DNA from: Roridomyces roridus
Lineage: Eukaryota; Basidiomycota; Agaricomycetes; Agaricales; Mycenaceae
Direction of reading: 5' to 3'
DNA length: 64,000 nucleotides
Assembly (NCBI GenBank): GCA_029378245.1
Contig: JARKIF010000029.1
Coordinates: forward strand, 310,001 to 374,000
The stretch's first letter is position 1. The number at the start of each line of letters is the position of its first letter. The notes under the pieces were generated by a model. The model saw nothing but the letters and a program-made list of their open reading frames with translations. It was not told where the DNA came from and did no database searches. Made by a program: the position numbers and the translations under genes. This document shows positions 1 to 12,709 of this stretch, one piece after another.

Positions 1-1
1 T

Positions 2-2387
2 GTGGTACTTCAGGAGCAAGCCGTGGACCTCACTGCTGATAGCCATTCCAGCAAAGCATCTCGCATGCACAACCTTGGAGGGGCACTTTTGGCACGGTTC
101 AAACAGCTGGGAACCATGGAAGACCTTCACAGGTCGGTAAAAATACATGATCAGGCTGTGAGCATCACCCCTGATAGCCATGCTGACAAGGCAGCCCAAT
201 TGGATGATTTTGGAGGGTCAGTCTTGGCACGGTTCCAGCAACTGAATATTATGGAAGACCTTCAGAGATCAGTGGCGGTCCGGGAGCAAGCTTTGGGGCT
301 TACTCCTGATGACCACCCTGACAAGGCATCTCGATTGAACAATCTTGGTACCTCACTCATGAGACGATTTGAGCAGTTGAGTAACATGGAAGATCTCCAC
401 AGATCGGTATTGGTGCGGGAGCAAGCTCTGGGACTCACACCGAATGGCCACCCTGACAGGGCATCCCGATTGAATAACCTTGGCAACTCACTCATCACAC
501 GTTTTGAGCAGCTAAGGATTATAGAAGACCTTCATCAGGCTATAGATCTGCAGGAGCAAGCTGTGGGCCTCACCCCTTATACCCACCCAGAAACACCAGC
601 CCGGTTGCTCAACCTTGGGAATTCCCTTGTAATCAAGTTCCACCAGTTCCATGATATTATGGTTTATCGGCAAGCTGAGGTCTTTTACACCCGTGCAGCT
701 TGTTCTACTGTAGGCCCCCCTGCAGTTCGATTTAACTGTGCTTGCAATTGGGCATATCTCTCGACAGCGATGGGTGAATCTCCCATGCCAGCCTATCAGG
801 TTGCCCTGGGCTTACTTCCAGATCTTGCCTGGCTTGGAATGTCCATCTCTGATCGTCACCGAAACCTGATTGAAGCTGTTGATGTGGGTAGAGCTACTGC
901 TGAGGCTGCCATAATGGAGAATCAACCAGAACAGGCTCTTGAATGGCTTGAGCAGGGTCGTTCAGTCATTTGGGGACAGTTGTTGAACCTGCGTACACCA
1001 ATAGATTTGCTCCAAGATAAATACCCTCAGCACGCTGCAGAGCTACTGTCTCTGTCTGCTCAACTGGAAGCCTCTGGAATGAGATCAACCATGGAATCAT
1101 CTCCTTCCCCTCAATTGATTGCCAATCAGGCATTTCAAGCTGCACAACAACGCCAGGAACTGCTCACGCACATTCGTCAACTGAGTGGATTTGAGCGCTT
1201 TCTTCTCCCAAAAACTATCTCAGAACTGAGTGCAGCAGCTCAGGAAGGACCTGTCGTAACTGTGAATGTCACGCCGCACAATTTTGATGCTCTGGTTCTG
1301 ATACCTTCCCTGGATTCTGAGGTTCTGCACATCCCACTTGGTGAACACAAAGAGGAAATCCAAAGTGCTATGAATGCATCAATTGCTCTTGAAAGTCTTG
1401 TAGGCAGAAACATCCGGCTAAACTTAATCAAGGAGGGCCAGATTACCACAGAGGAGCAATTCAAAGCCATGCTCTCAGGCCTCTGGGTGGGGATAGTGAA
1501 ACCAGTCCTGGATGGACTTGCATTGAATGTTGGTAACATCTTTTTTGCACGGTCATTTGTACTGAAATTGAACATAGATGCCTACCAGCCCAGAAAACAA
1601 GCCACATATTTGGTGGTGCTTGAATGGTCCACTTACATTTCTCCCAATTCATGCTGCGGGCATCCATGACAACAACCAGCCAATTGGCTCCAATATCTCT
1701 GACTATGTTGTTTCTTCCTATACACCATCTCTAGCCGCCCTCATTGAGGGATATCGCACTGGGCGTGGATTAAAACAAAGCCTTCAGATACTTGCAGTGG
1801 TGCAGCCAAACGCAGTTGGACAACAGCACATTCCTGGCACAAGAAAAGAAATCAAACACATTGAAAGAATTGCTCTAGCCAATGAAATACCTGTAGTTGC
1901 TCTCAATGAGGACATGGCAACAATTAGCAGGGTCCAAGAAGAGATGAAAAAATGCCAATGGGCACACTTTGCATGCCATGGTGTGCAAGATGTCAACAAT
2001 CCAACCGAAAGTGCGCTTCTGCTTGCAGGATCTTCGCACTTGACTCTCTCAAACATCATTGAGCTTGCTCTACCCCATGCTGATTTTGCATTCCTGTCAG
2101 CATGCCAGACTGCCACAGGGGATCGAAAACTTAGAGAGGAATCAGTTCACCTTGCTGCCGGAATGCTATCCGCAGGTTATCGAAGCGTGATTGCCACCAT
2201 GTGGACAATCAGGGATGATGATGCACCAGAAGTGGCGAAAGATGTCTATGAATACCTATTGAAAGAATCATCACCAGATTCAACCAAGGCAGCCGAGGCC
2301 TTGCATTTTGCAATTCAGAAGTTGCGCAAAGGGCCAAATGGGAAGTCTTTCCTGAACTGGGTTCCCTATATCCATCTTGGTGTTTGA
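2..2387 (+). CDS. TPR-CHAT domain protein, 5' end missing
   Basis: Fungal TPR-CHAT protein, a predicted separase/caspase-clan cysteine protease with N-terminal helical repeats. The frame is open at the left edge (first codon GTG), so the N-terminus lies outside the window. Five 45-residue TPR-like units, each with a core resembling LNNLGTSLMRRFEQL, are followed by a helical linker and a C-terminal CHAT domain. The catalytic pair is visible as WAHFACHG (His) and FLSACQTATG (Cys), and the domain ends on the usual WVPYIHLG. An intron at 1533-1593 (GTAACA...CAG, phase 1) is needed to join the two frames; it restores the HIWWC and GPLTFLPIHAAG segment. By family knowledge these proteins are expanded in mushrooms and proposed to act in programmed death or incompatibility; the substrate is unknown. 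No lesion is seen. Confidence 0.85.
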
Positions 2388-2681
2388 GTTCCTGTGGAGC
2401 TGATAAATCGTAAGTACTGTGCTTGTACGCGCCCGAATGTTGAATCAATGGCTACTCTTTGGATAAACTTTGTACCATCACGTAGCTAGTATTGAATGAA
2501 GCCCCCCTTTTTTTCTTTTTAAGTACCTTTTGTAAACTGCATCAGACTTTATCATTTTGCTTGTCATGAGCTTGCGGCAGCTTCTCTCGGCCAAATCGTC
2601 TATGTCTAGAATGCACCAGGTCGGCCAACCATGAGCGGAGCGCCGGAGACAAAACTTGCCAATTTAACAAATTCCTTGTAC

Positions 2682-3222
2682 TTAGCCTGGATTGACCCGA
2701 CTCACAGAGACTTCGAACTGAATGTTCATCCCTTCTGATCCGAGTTCCTGAAGCTGCATAATCACCGTATCGGGCACTTGCGGCTTGTTGTACGCCACGC
2801 CGACGCGAGAATGCAGATATTTGGACAGATAGACGCGGGCCAGATGGCCGCATCGGCGCATCCGTGCGCGCAGCAGATCCACTAGGGCCTGGTACTCATG
2901 TCCAGAGGGTGACTCCGCGGCCTTGAGAACAAGGAGCCTGAGGTTGGGGAGCCTGTCCAGGACTTCGAGCAACCTCAAAATAGGTGCAACTCTCATGTCA
3001 TATTGCCAGACGAATTCGAGGTGGTTGACTGACTCGGGGAGAGGTCGCAGGAGCGTGCGAAAGCCATCGAGTGTCGTATCTCGCGTGGTCAGTTTGATTT
3101 CACGAAGAGGGAATCTCGACCGGTGCGCGACGCCTGCAAGCTTTGTCGAAGCTTTGTGGCGCTTTCGAGCTTTCCGGCTTCCAATCAGAAACCGGAAGCG
3201 CGTGTGCGTATGCGTATGCTAT
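2682..3222 (-). pseudogene. F-box/LRR-like C-terminal remnant
   Basis: A minus-strand frame is open from about 3222 to the stop at 2682. It has the leucine-rich, charged composition of the C-terminus of mushroom F-box/LRR-like proteins (LRLLVLKAAE, then LVDLLRARMRRCGHLARVYL). No F-box and no convincing initiator lies upstream; the first in-frame ATG is at 2996, inside the repeat region. It is either a 3' remnant or the last exon of a gene whose upstream exons I cannot resolve. A complete F-box gene elsewhere in the window (23895-25316) belongs to the same broad class. Confidence 0.4.
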
Positions 3223-3619
3223 GGTGGCCAGGAATATCCGCCCAATGTTGCCGACGGCAAGGTAATTCAACCAGCGAGATTGAAGATGAACGTGGGGGGG
3301 TGAGTTGTTGTAATTGCAGTAATTCGTGTAAATCACGGAAAAAGAGTGGGTTGATTGGTTGTGTGTGGAATTGGTGTGGAATTCCGAATAGGGGTGGCTT
3401 CAACGGGGCGGAGTGCTTTCAATCCAGCCACTGGCTCGGAGCCTAAATAGCAAAAAAAAGGTCGGTCATGGCATACCTTACGCAGTGCCGGAAGCTTGAA
3501 TCGAACAAGGGCTGCGGTAGTGTGCGTTGGCGTCCGTCGCTCATAGGCTGCATTTTGTAAATGGGATTCAAGTGTGCCAGAACTTCAGAAGTTCTTCTCG
3601 GTGCATCTTCGGTGAGTCC

Positions 3620-3847
3620 CGGGCGGTTGCCGGGCGGGCTCATTCAGGGATCAAAGGACCAATTGATAAGCGGAGCCGACGCGTGGCACGGCGCAACTTG
3701 CTTGTTTTAATTTCCTCGCTCCCACTCCATTCACCGTGTCCCTGCGTTCATCCTCGGCGGTCGCCGGGCGGCCTCGGTCTTGGCTCAGTCAGCAAGCCAC
3801 GGCATCAAAGAACAATTGATAAGCGGCCTGACGCGTGGCACGGCACA
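3620..3847. repeat. Diverged direct repeat upstream of the SDR-like gene
   Basis: Two copies of a module lie about 150 bp apart (about 3620-3694 and 3756-3847). Each has a GC-rich part with GCCGGGCGG, then ATCAAAG(G)A, CAATTGATAAGCGG and GACGCGTGGCACGGC. The second copy overlaps the first possible start codon of the downstream gene, so it probably lies in its promoter or 5' UTR. Confidence 0.6.
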
Positions 3848-4907
3848 TCTTTGATCTTTCTTCTCTTTTTATGCCACGATTGTCCTTGCTCCTGCTCTCC
3901 ATCCTCCTCCCCATAATCTCCTTCTTCTGGTACCAATCCACGACGCGCATGCCCTCTCTATCCACTGTACGCGCCTTCAACGCCGGCTTTGCCCCCTCCT
4001 ATGGCACCCCTGTCGCTATCTTCGTCGGTGGGACGTCCGGGATCGGGCAGGGTATGGCGGAAGCCTTCGCGCGGCACACCAAGGGCAACGCAAATATCGT
4101 ACTCGTCGGGCGGAATCGTGCCGCTGCCGAGGCCATCATCTCGACTTTCCCGACACCGACGGTCCCAGGCGTCAAGCACGAATTCGTCGAGTGCGATGTG
4201 TCGCTGATGAAGAACGTGCGACGCACGGCAGGCGAGCTGCTCACGCGGTTTCCCAAGGTCAACTTCCTCGCGCTGTCGACTGGGCTACTCACGTTGGATG
4301 GGAGGAACGAGACGGAGGAGGGGATCGACCGCAAGCTCGCGGTGCATTACTACGGACGGTGGCGCTTTATTCGGGACTTGATGCCTGCTCTGGAGGCGGC
4401 GCACAAGGCGGGCGAGGATGCCAAGGTCATCTCTGTTTTGGCGGCGGGTCACGGCGGCGCTATCGACCTCAACGACCTGGGGCTCAAGAAGAGCTTCAGC
4501 GTACCGAACGCGTCCAAGGCGGGCTGCACGTATACGGATTTGATGGTCACGGTGCGTGTCTTTGTCGCAGTTCTACTCTATTTACTCAGTTGACGCAGGC
4601 ATACGCCGACCGCTACCCCGGAATCTCCTTCGTCCACAGCTACCCAGGCGTCGTCAACACACCCTTGTTTACGCGATCCAACACGGCGACGATCCGATAT
4701 ACGGGCATGCTGCTGCCGTTGTTCAGGCTCTTCACGTATACGCCTCAGGCTGCGGGCGAGCATCAGCTCTATGCGCTGTTGAAGGCGGGCCCGGGGGCCA
4801 AGCTCACGGACGACAAGGGCGCGGATATCCCACTGAAGGAGGGCTACTTTAATCCGGAGCAGGTGGAGAAGGTCTGGGCACACACGGAAGAGGAGACCTC
4901 GGCGTAA
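3835..4907 (+). CDS. Membrane-anchored SDR-like NAD(P)-binding protein
   Basis: Short-chain dehydrogenase/reductase-like protein of a fungal subfamily. Two exons: 3835-4551 and 4599-4907 (47-bp intron, GTGCGT...CAG, phase 0), giving 341 codons. A hydrophobic N-terminus (RLSLLLLSILLPIISFFW) suggests a signal anchor. The Rossmann motif is GGTSGIGQGMAEAF, followed by VLVGRNR and the strand-4 motif LALSTG. The canonical YxxxK is not present: the matching segment reads NASKAGCTYTDLM. That change recurs in this subfamily, so catalysis may differ or be lost. A later start at 3871 or 3949 is possible; the first ATG lies inside the duplicated upstream module. The substrate cannot be inferred. Confidence 0.75.
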
Positions 4908-7900
4908 TATATCCAGTGAGTGACTCGTTTCGTTGTTCGGCGATCTCTGACCTGACCGATGTCCAGTGTACACATATCCTTATTTTTAAGAAAGGGACAA
5001 TTGCGTCAATCCTGCCATGACAGTATAGACGAATTACGCGCTCAGTCTGAAATCAGAATTCCAACTTTCTCCTCCATGCCGCCGAGAGAAAAAAACAGGA
5101 TTCTACACCTTTTAGTGGCCAGGCCTTGATTTGAACAAGTGTCGTCCAGGTTATTTAATTCAACGGTTCCAGGCCGCTCGGGAATCTTCCGCTTCCTCTC
5201 CGGATGCCTATTTCCGACATCTCTCTCCCCGCTGAGCTTTACATCCATCCACTCGACGACCCAATCTTTATGGTCGGGGGGATCCAACCTATGCCTTCGG
5301 CTCTTCGTCAATAATCAACTATTGCCACGAATTGAGGGTGTGTGTCGTAGTTGGAGGATTTCTCGAGGCCAGGAGCCAAAATGTTATTCAAGACTCTGCT
5401 GGATATGTATGCGCCAACACAGGGGGCATCAGCCGTGGCACATTTTTTTGTGTGCCAAGGTGGCACTTGGCGCGCAGTTGGGCCGTGGACATAAAACCAC
5501 GTGCCTAGGTGCTCTTTTGATGTGCGTGAGTTCGAATCTGTGCTTATGTACCCATTTTCTTTACCCGACACATTTGGTGATTCTGACCGCCGAACAACTT
5601 GTTTATAATTCAACTAAACTGTGGAGAATAATTCCTGACCCATTGAGCAAATTTAAAACATGATTCGCAGCATGTTGGGTGGTGTCATTGGGTATTCCTG
5701 CACCGGAGTCACTCCATTTCCCTGCAACAAGCATGGCCACAGCATGGAGGGTATCAACAGTATTTTTACATATATTAAAGGCCCTCTATGTGGACACTCA
5801 CTCCCTCAAGATATAATGTCTATCCTTATATCACGACGCTCCCGGCCAATTGTGAAGGCCGGGGAACAAAGGAAATTCACACGTAATGTCCAACTTCCGG
5901 CCAACTACGCGCCAAGTGCCACGCAAGTGCTACCTTGGCACACAAGGCAAAGTGCCACGCTTGATGCCCCCTGTGCAAGGGTTTGAATCGAACAAGCCAC
6001 GTGTACACTCTTCGGCAGACTGACGACGATTCCCGTTGAGTATGTACCCTGCCAGCCTTTCACCCGTGCCAGTGTTCTCACCGTGGTTGCCCGATCCCCA
6101 GTTCCCTCCTTCGCTTTGATACCTGGCACCCAGTCCTCCTCCTCATCCGAGGCTCATCGTCCATTCGATCTCCTCTGTCAGCAATTCCAGAATCCAAGCT
6201 ATCTTCAAAGTTTTTCGAAAAAAAAAGATGCAGTAGGCTCAAACACCGCTGATACGCCGGAGACTTGAGTCGAACAAGCTCTCCCTCTTGTCGCAGTCCA
6301 CAAATGGCTCTGGGAGCTGATATCAATGCTGGGGTGTTCTCTGACTCGGGTTCACTAATACGTGATTTCCTTGCACGCGCACTGCCCGGGATGCAAGCTT
6401 GTGATGAAAAAACAATACAGCCCAAAACGCGTCCAAGGGTGAGGCTAGAATTGAATAAGCACCGATTAGCTCCAGGCTGCATCCGGTGGATGTACCGTCC
6501 ATCGAATCGTTCCCCGCTTTTTCACGCATTCCGATCGCACTCCGGGTACGGCCCAAGTTGAATCAACGACTGGAAATAGCAAGGCGACGATATTGACGCT
6601 AGGAGCCAGTGAACTTCGAAGGATCGTGCGTGCCCTGTGGCACAAGTCATGAGGACGTCGTGTCGGAGGGCAAGAAAAAGTACCCTATCAAACCATGCCA
6701 GAGACTCGAGTCGAACAAGCTGCAGGCGGGGAGATATGTTGAGGGCTGAGGTATCACACACCCAAGGCACGCCGTGTGCGGGTCTTCTGGCTACTGGGTT
6801 ATTCAGTTGAACGGTTCCAGGCAGGGCGGGAATTCCTTCATCGACTATGGCCCATGGAATGAGGTATTCACATATGTGTTTCACCCGGCACGCTTCGTCT
6901 CGCACCGGCGAGGGTCAGTCGTAACCGTCCGGTGCGTACGCGTGACATGACATGGGCCCACAATATGTTTTGACGGCCTACGAAATCAGAGAGAGAAAAA
7001 GCTGTGACGCAGGGGTGATTAAACGGCAAGGGCTTGAATCGAACAAGGGACCTCCGTCGTCGTGGTTTCAAAGTTGGCAACTTTAGGCATTGAGACGTAC
7101 GACGTTTCTGGGTTCTGGACTTCACCCAATTGAATCCAGTGTGGTGCGCAAAAAGGCTTACCCTGTCGCTTCGCTCGCTAACGTTCCAGAGGGTTGAATC
7201 CATATTTCCGGGGTTTAAAAAAATGAATTGCCCAGCCCTAGGCTGGAGGCCCGAGTCGAACAGGCGCCCCCAGGTTACTTCGCCACCGGATGCTGGGGTG
7301 TCCTCTCCCAAGCCTGGATTTCAAACCACCATCCTCGACTGATTCGGGCTCATCCACTGAACCAAGTTGGATAATCGATTACCAATGGGTCTCATAGTCT
7401 CCACGCACGGCATGCCTGGGACTCAAAAGCTTCTGACGGGACAGACCTTGCCAACACGGGTGGAGGCTCAAATTGAATGAGCAACGTCCATTGGATGTCT
7501 AGTCCATTGAATCGCTCCCCTCTTTTTTTTCCCGCATTCCGATCGCATTCGGGGACCCGCCGAGTGGGTTAAAGTAAGCGAACGATACCGTCAGATGCAG
7601 GACTGTATGTACTTACTAGGCTGGGGTGTATGTGCCTCAAAGCCGGCGCAGGCCGAATTAACTTGAACTTGACCCTCTGAATAATGCAAGCTCGAGCTAG
7701 ACTTGAAGAAGCAAATTTCCGGTGGAAAAAGGTTAACTTTTGGACCACACAACTAGGCGGGGGCTCGAATCGAACGAACGAATCTCAACGATGAGCCGTT
7801 GGATGTCTCGTCTATCGAGTGATTCACCGCTTGTTGGATGCATTTCAATCGCATCGTGGCTAGGTTAGGTTGGTTCGACTGATGGAAATACCCAGCGGTG

Positions 7901-10443
7901 AGTCAAATCATTGTAAGCTGTCGGCGCGTCGAACGGCAAAAAAGTGGCGCTTCACGACAATAATATGCCCGAGACTTGAGTCGAACAAGCAAGAATCCGT
8001 ATGGGGAGATCTAACCTCACTCGAGGCATGCCCTGTGTAGCTCTGCTGGTTTTGTGTAGTAATAGGGCTGTTTCACTCCGACTACTGCCCAACCATATTC
8101 ATTGCTTTGAACTGGGAGCCCACAGTGAGGCTTGCACCCCAGTTGTACGATAAAAGATTCGGTCGAAAGCAGTATCGGTGAAGGCTCGAGTCGAACGAGC
8201 ACTATTCGGGGTAGATGCCGAGTGGCAGTTGGGTCGCAGGGAACAGACACGCCGCGTGGATTCTAGGGGCGATGGGCGGAACTTTGTTGATGATAGCGGC
8301 GCCGTGGAGGATGCAGCGATTTAGTCGATGATTAGAGGTCCAAGGCCGGCGACAGATCTAAAGTGAACTGTGCGACGGACATGCGAAAGCCGAGACAGTA
8401 AAGGGCACCGAGAGAGCACGCCCATCGCTCAGTCACGTAACCAAAAGTCCTTGAACCTAGGTCCCCACTGGCCTCGAGTTTGAGGACACGCCGTATGCAA
8501 CTGCCCTTGCTGCCCGCATTGCGAACAAACCAATTTGGGACACTCGTAGACGAAGTAACCTTCCTCCTCGCAGTAGTGGCAAGTCCGAGGTTTTGAATAA
8601 GCAGCGGCGAGGTGTCCTTTCTCTCCACCTGACGGATATCTGGGGGTTTGATTCTGCAGAAGATGGAAGGGATTTCGTACAGTTATAGCTGATTGTTGGG
8701 CGTGGTGAGTGGATAGGAGAGAGTCTCATTAGGGGAGACGCACCAGGTTCTCCAGGTCCTCGTATCTGGGATTAAGGACCTTATTTGAACTATGGGTGTG
8801 CGTGGTATTGAAGACGAGGCGGAGGAGGGCCGTCAGCGTGGTGGAGAAGAACAAGAGGAAACTGATTCCGCTTTGGTCCGATTTCGGCTTTTTCGGCAGT
8901 CAATGGCCTGTCTCGAGCTGAACGTTGAACACAGCTCCGAAATCAACTGGCACGCCAGCCTTCAAGCTGGAAGCACAAGCCTGCAAGTATGCAACGTGCG
9001 TATGTGATATTCTACTGGAAACAAAACAACGAATTCAAAACACCTGCTGTGCAACTGAAGTTGAAAGTTGAGTTGCCGAAGAGCGGATGCAAGTATGAAT
9101 CGGACTGAGAGATGCCGTGGGCAATCATTCCCGAAGACCTCTCTCAGTTGACCAAAAAGGGACACACTTATTCGCACCTTATTATGGAGGAAGGAACCTT
9201 GAGTCGAACAAGCAATCAATCATATGTAGGTATGATTCACGCCTGAAACACGCTGAACGTTGAACCCGGAACAGACACCGAATCCAGTGACCCTATTGTA
9301 ATTACTGCACTTTGAAGCCCGGGGCCGCGCGGAGCCTTGAGCGAACAAAAAAACATTGTTGAGCGGGTGAACGGAGCACGACAGAAACGGCGACTTACAG
9401 GCATCGAGCGCACTTGATGGCGCATCAGACGGCGTTTGAGATGCGTAGATCCGGATAAGTGGCAATTCCGCGGACATGTTGCGCACGAGGCGGACTTGTT
9501 CTCAATCAAGGGAACAATGTTAGCGAGCCAGGAAAGGCAACTAGAAGGTGTCATACCTGAAACGAGGGGCTGACAGAGAAGTCGACGGCGAGCTCAAGTC
9601 AAGACGGACGGAGAGTGGATGGAGGATGAGTCATGGCAAGACTTGAGCCAGGCAGGAGGTCGTAGAGATGATGGGTCGAGTCAGAAAGGAGCGGTGTGGC
9701 CAGGAGCAACGGAGGGTCGAGGAAGTGGTGGAGAAGAAGCAAGGCCGAGGCTGTGCTGACGGCATCCGGAGTCACATACCTGGCACGAGTCACGCGTAAC
9801 TTGACGATCAAACGCGTCGCGTTCAACTCGCGTCCTCAACTCTATCATCGAGTCATGCTCCAGTCAGGTTGGGATGACTTCTAGCAACAGAGAACCATGA
9901 GTGGAGTCAAAATATGACTCGACGCTACCTGTGCAAGTAGCAACGGACGGTGACTTTGGCAACAAGACGCACCTTTGGGGCTGGACGCGTTCTGGAAGCT
10001 CAAGAACCGCGCAACGGGATGACTCGAGTCCAGGGGCTCAGTGACTCACCTTGAAATAATTATCGAGACAATAGCGAGCTATTGTTCTCTCGGGCCCGCG
10101 CAATAAAATATTCAAGTGATCAGCGTTTCAGCAGGTTTGGAAGCTCGATTTGGACGGATTTGGGAATGAACCATGGCGAATTGGGCCAGGGACATGGTTA
10201 CGAAGGATTCTTAAACACCAGTTTGGTCTGGTGGACGCATATTTGTACGGACCAAATAGTAGGGGTATATAAGGACCCACGAAATTTTGTAGTAGCAAGC
10301 CTGGCCCCCCACTTTTGGGGTGTAATAAATCGCTCTCACCAGGGAACTTGGTTACGGACGGAATCGGACAACGACAGGAAACTTACGGATACGGGAACTT
10401 ACGGGAACGGAACGAAACGGATTTGGAACGGCTACGGAACGGT

Positions 10444-11429
10444 CCATAAGGAGAGGCACGATGTGGAGTGGCTGGCAGCCTCTCCCTGTCATTCGGGGGT
10501 ATTCGGAGGTATCAGTGGTATTTAGGGCTTGTCGTAGCTTAGTCAGCATACATTGGGTCTTTCTGCCTTCACCCCACCACTGCGAGTCCCTCCGACTCAT
10601 CTCCCGACCCCTCCAACGAGTATACATTCACGAATACGAATATTCGTCAAAGTTCAAAAAATGATATTCGCATTCGCCGCGAGTATTGATGGCGAATATT
10701 CGTGGATTAGTAAGCACCATCCGCGAGTATTCACGGGTATTTGAGAGTGGCAACTATTTCCACTCAACAAGCTTGAATGCTCTCTGGTGGTTAAGAATCC
10801 ACAAATCCTTGATTCATAGTGGCCTTAGAAGGTGTAATCTTATTGAGATGACTGAGAACAAGTGTTTCTTCAGTCATCACTCAGTCTATCAGAGGTCTAT
10901 CAACAGTGAATACAAATGTTCACAGCAATGACAGCTGTTGGCAAAATTGTAGGCCACTCCAAAAAATCTTGACACTCGGATTTCTGCACAAAGGAGGTAA
11001 TGTTGGACAGATGCTGGAGCCAAGGCAGCATCGACGGTGGGGATTTGTGGAGCAAAGTGACATTCGCTGAGGTAGCCGAGATATCACGAAAATTTGGGCT
11101 CGGCCTACAATTTTGCCAACAGCTGGAACACATCATTGACTGATTTTGCATTGAATCTTGCATGGGAAGTGTCATACGTTACAAAGTGATTGCCAAGTGC
11201 CGGCATGCCGAATGATGCCGTGATCGGCCGATCATCAAATTTCCTATTTAGGGTCGTTCCGTGAGCTTACGGTAGCCCGACGAATATTCGCGAGTAGCAA
11301 CTTTTCCAGAAACTGATATTCGCATTCGCACGAATAGCACCGCCACCATCACTTGCGAATATGAATACTCGTATTTGCGAATGAAATGGCACGAATATTC
11401 GTGCCACTCGATACTCGTGCCTCTCCTTA
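10444..11429. mobile_element. Non-autonomous TIR element, about 986 bp, hAT-like
   Basis: Perfect 15-bp terminal inverted repeats TAAGGAGAGGCACGA lie at 10447-10461 and 11415-11429. The flanks are GGAACGGT (10436-10443) and GGAACGGA (11430-11437), a 7/8 match to an 8-bp target duplication. Palindromic CGAATATTCG-type motifs cluster inside both ends (10630-10740 and 11280-11420). A perfect 24-bp inverted repeat lies in the middle (10932-10955 and 11102-11125). No transposase frame is present. It interrupts the tRNA-like array. Confidence 0.65.
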
Positions 11430-11990
11430 GGAACGGATTAGGTTTAGGTTTTAGGTTTTACAGGACAATGACGACGACAACACAGTAATGCTCTCGACTC
11501 TACCCATCACAACCATCACACACCCGCCATCACACACTTCGATTTATCTCTGAATTCGCACAGGCTCTATACGGCAGCCCGAACCCCCGAACACAACACA
11601 TTTGCAAGACGCGCGTTTTGATCTCAAGCTACCATCAGACCTCCCTCTAAATTGGGGTTGTTGTTTGGTTTTGGTTTTAGGGTTGAACGCACACTCAGCA
11701 TTTCAACATTGTAAAGGAACGGCGGGGCTTGAATCGAACAAGCAATCTCCGGGGTTAGACGTCGATCCAGCAACATATATCCCTGGTGCAGCTCCGCCGG
11801 CTAGGTGTACAAAATGCCAAAGAGGTCACAGAATATTTCGAACAGTTGAGAAAGCATCCGGATGTTTTTCTCAATCCGCCTCGAAGCACACATTCTGCTT
11901 CCATTGTGTTGAGCAAACGACGAGAAACAAGCGTCTCTCCAGGAAGGTCGGAGAGGGGAAAAAGTGGAGCGTTCAATTCACTCAAGCTAT

Positions 11991-12088
11991 GGCGGAGGCT
12001 TGGGTCGAACAAGCTATCGTCGGGATCGACAGATCAAAGCCGGGAGCACAGATACTAACACCCGAGGCACGCCGTGTGGATGTCTTGC
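11991..12088 (-). ncRNA. tRNA-like module, 5' acceptor strand diverged
   Basis: Read on the minus strand it has a D-like arm (CCA-CACGGCG-TGC), a 5-bp TCGGG/CCCGA stem enclosing a long loop, a 5-nt variable region (CGATA), a T-arm GCTTG-TTCGACC-CAAGC and a 3' acceptor strand CTCCGCC. The 5' acceptor strand no longer pairs. The 5' boundary is approximate. Confidence 0.45.
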
Positions 12089-12166
12089 TAAGAAGCTGCT
12101 CGCATCGCATACGATTTTGACTCGCAGTCAACAACGAAAACAAAAGGGCGTGGCCAGGTCAAGAAT

Positions 12167-12254
12167 GGTGGAGACTTGAGTCGAACAAGCTATCATCGGG
12201 ATCGACAGGAAGCACAAGTACTAACACCCGAGGCACGCCATGTGCAGCTCCGCC
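12167..12254 (-). ncRNA. tRNA-like module
   Basis: On the minus strand: acceptor GGCGGAG with CTCCACC (6 of 7 pairs), two-base linker CT, D-like arm GCA-CATGGCG-TGC with the GG pair, stem TCGGG/CCCGA with a 26-nt loop, 5-nt variable loop TGATA, and T-arm GCTTG-TTCGACT-CAAGT. T-runs follow beyond the 3' end. The 7-2-3/7/3-1-5/loop/5-5-5/7/5-7 plan is that of a tRNA, but no U33 or anticodon is evident. Confidence 0.55.
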
Positions 12255-12411
12255 GCTTTTCGCCTGCTTACATCTATGCAAACTCCCAGCAAACGTTGAA
12301 ATACGACTCAACGGAATAATTATGAAATCCAACTCTTCTTGCAGCCCCAGTCGTTGGCGGAGGGTTGGAGAGAAGAAGAAGAAGGAAAACTGGTGATGGA
12401 ATGGCAACATG

Positions 12412-12509
12412 GGCGGAGGCTTGAGTCGAACAAGCTATCAATCGGGATCTACAGATCAATGCTGGAAGCCCAAGTACTAACACCCGAGCACGCCATGTGC
12501 AGCTCCGCC
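12412..12509 (-). ncRNA. tRNA-like module, full acceptor stem
   Basis: On the minus strand the acceptor GGCGGAG pairs perfectly with CTCCGCC. The D-like arm is GCA-CATGGCG-TGC, the third stem TCGGG/CCCGA encloses about 36 nt, and the T-arm GCTTG-TTCGACT-CAAGC has five perfect pairs. A TTTT run lies about 23 nt past the 3' end (12386-12389), a plausible Pol III stop. Its flanks are duplicated with the neighbouring units (12255-12411 resembles 12510-12709). Confidence 0.6.
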
Positions 12510-12709
12510 GCTTTTCACCTGCTTACATCTGCGCATGGTTTTAACTCCCAGCAGAAGCTCAAACATAATACTGGGTGGCAATTGAACCAAGTTGAAATCG
12601 GAATCAACGGAATAATCACGAAATCCAACTCTTCTTGCAGCCCCAGTCGTTAGCGGAGGGTCGGAGAGAAGAAGAAGAAAAAATGGTGCTCGAATGGGAA
12701 TTCAACATG

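Noticed and set aside
2209..3000. Possible extra gene 3' of the CHAT gene on the minus strand (2542-2853)
   Set aside because: The frame overlaps the F-box/LRR remnant in another register and has no motif.
5100..9600. Decoding tRNA genes for the many box B-like sites
   Set aside because: The anticodon position is a long loop without U33, and most copies lack a full acceptor, so I describe them as tRNA-like repeats.
11440..11465. Interstitial telomere repeat (TTTAGG-like run)
   Set aside because: Only three to four irregular units; too short and degenerate to call.
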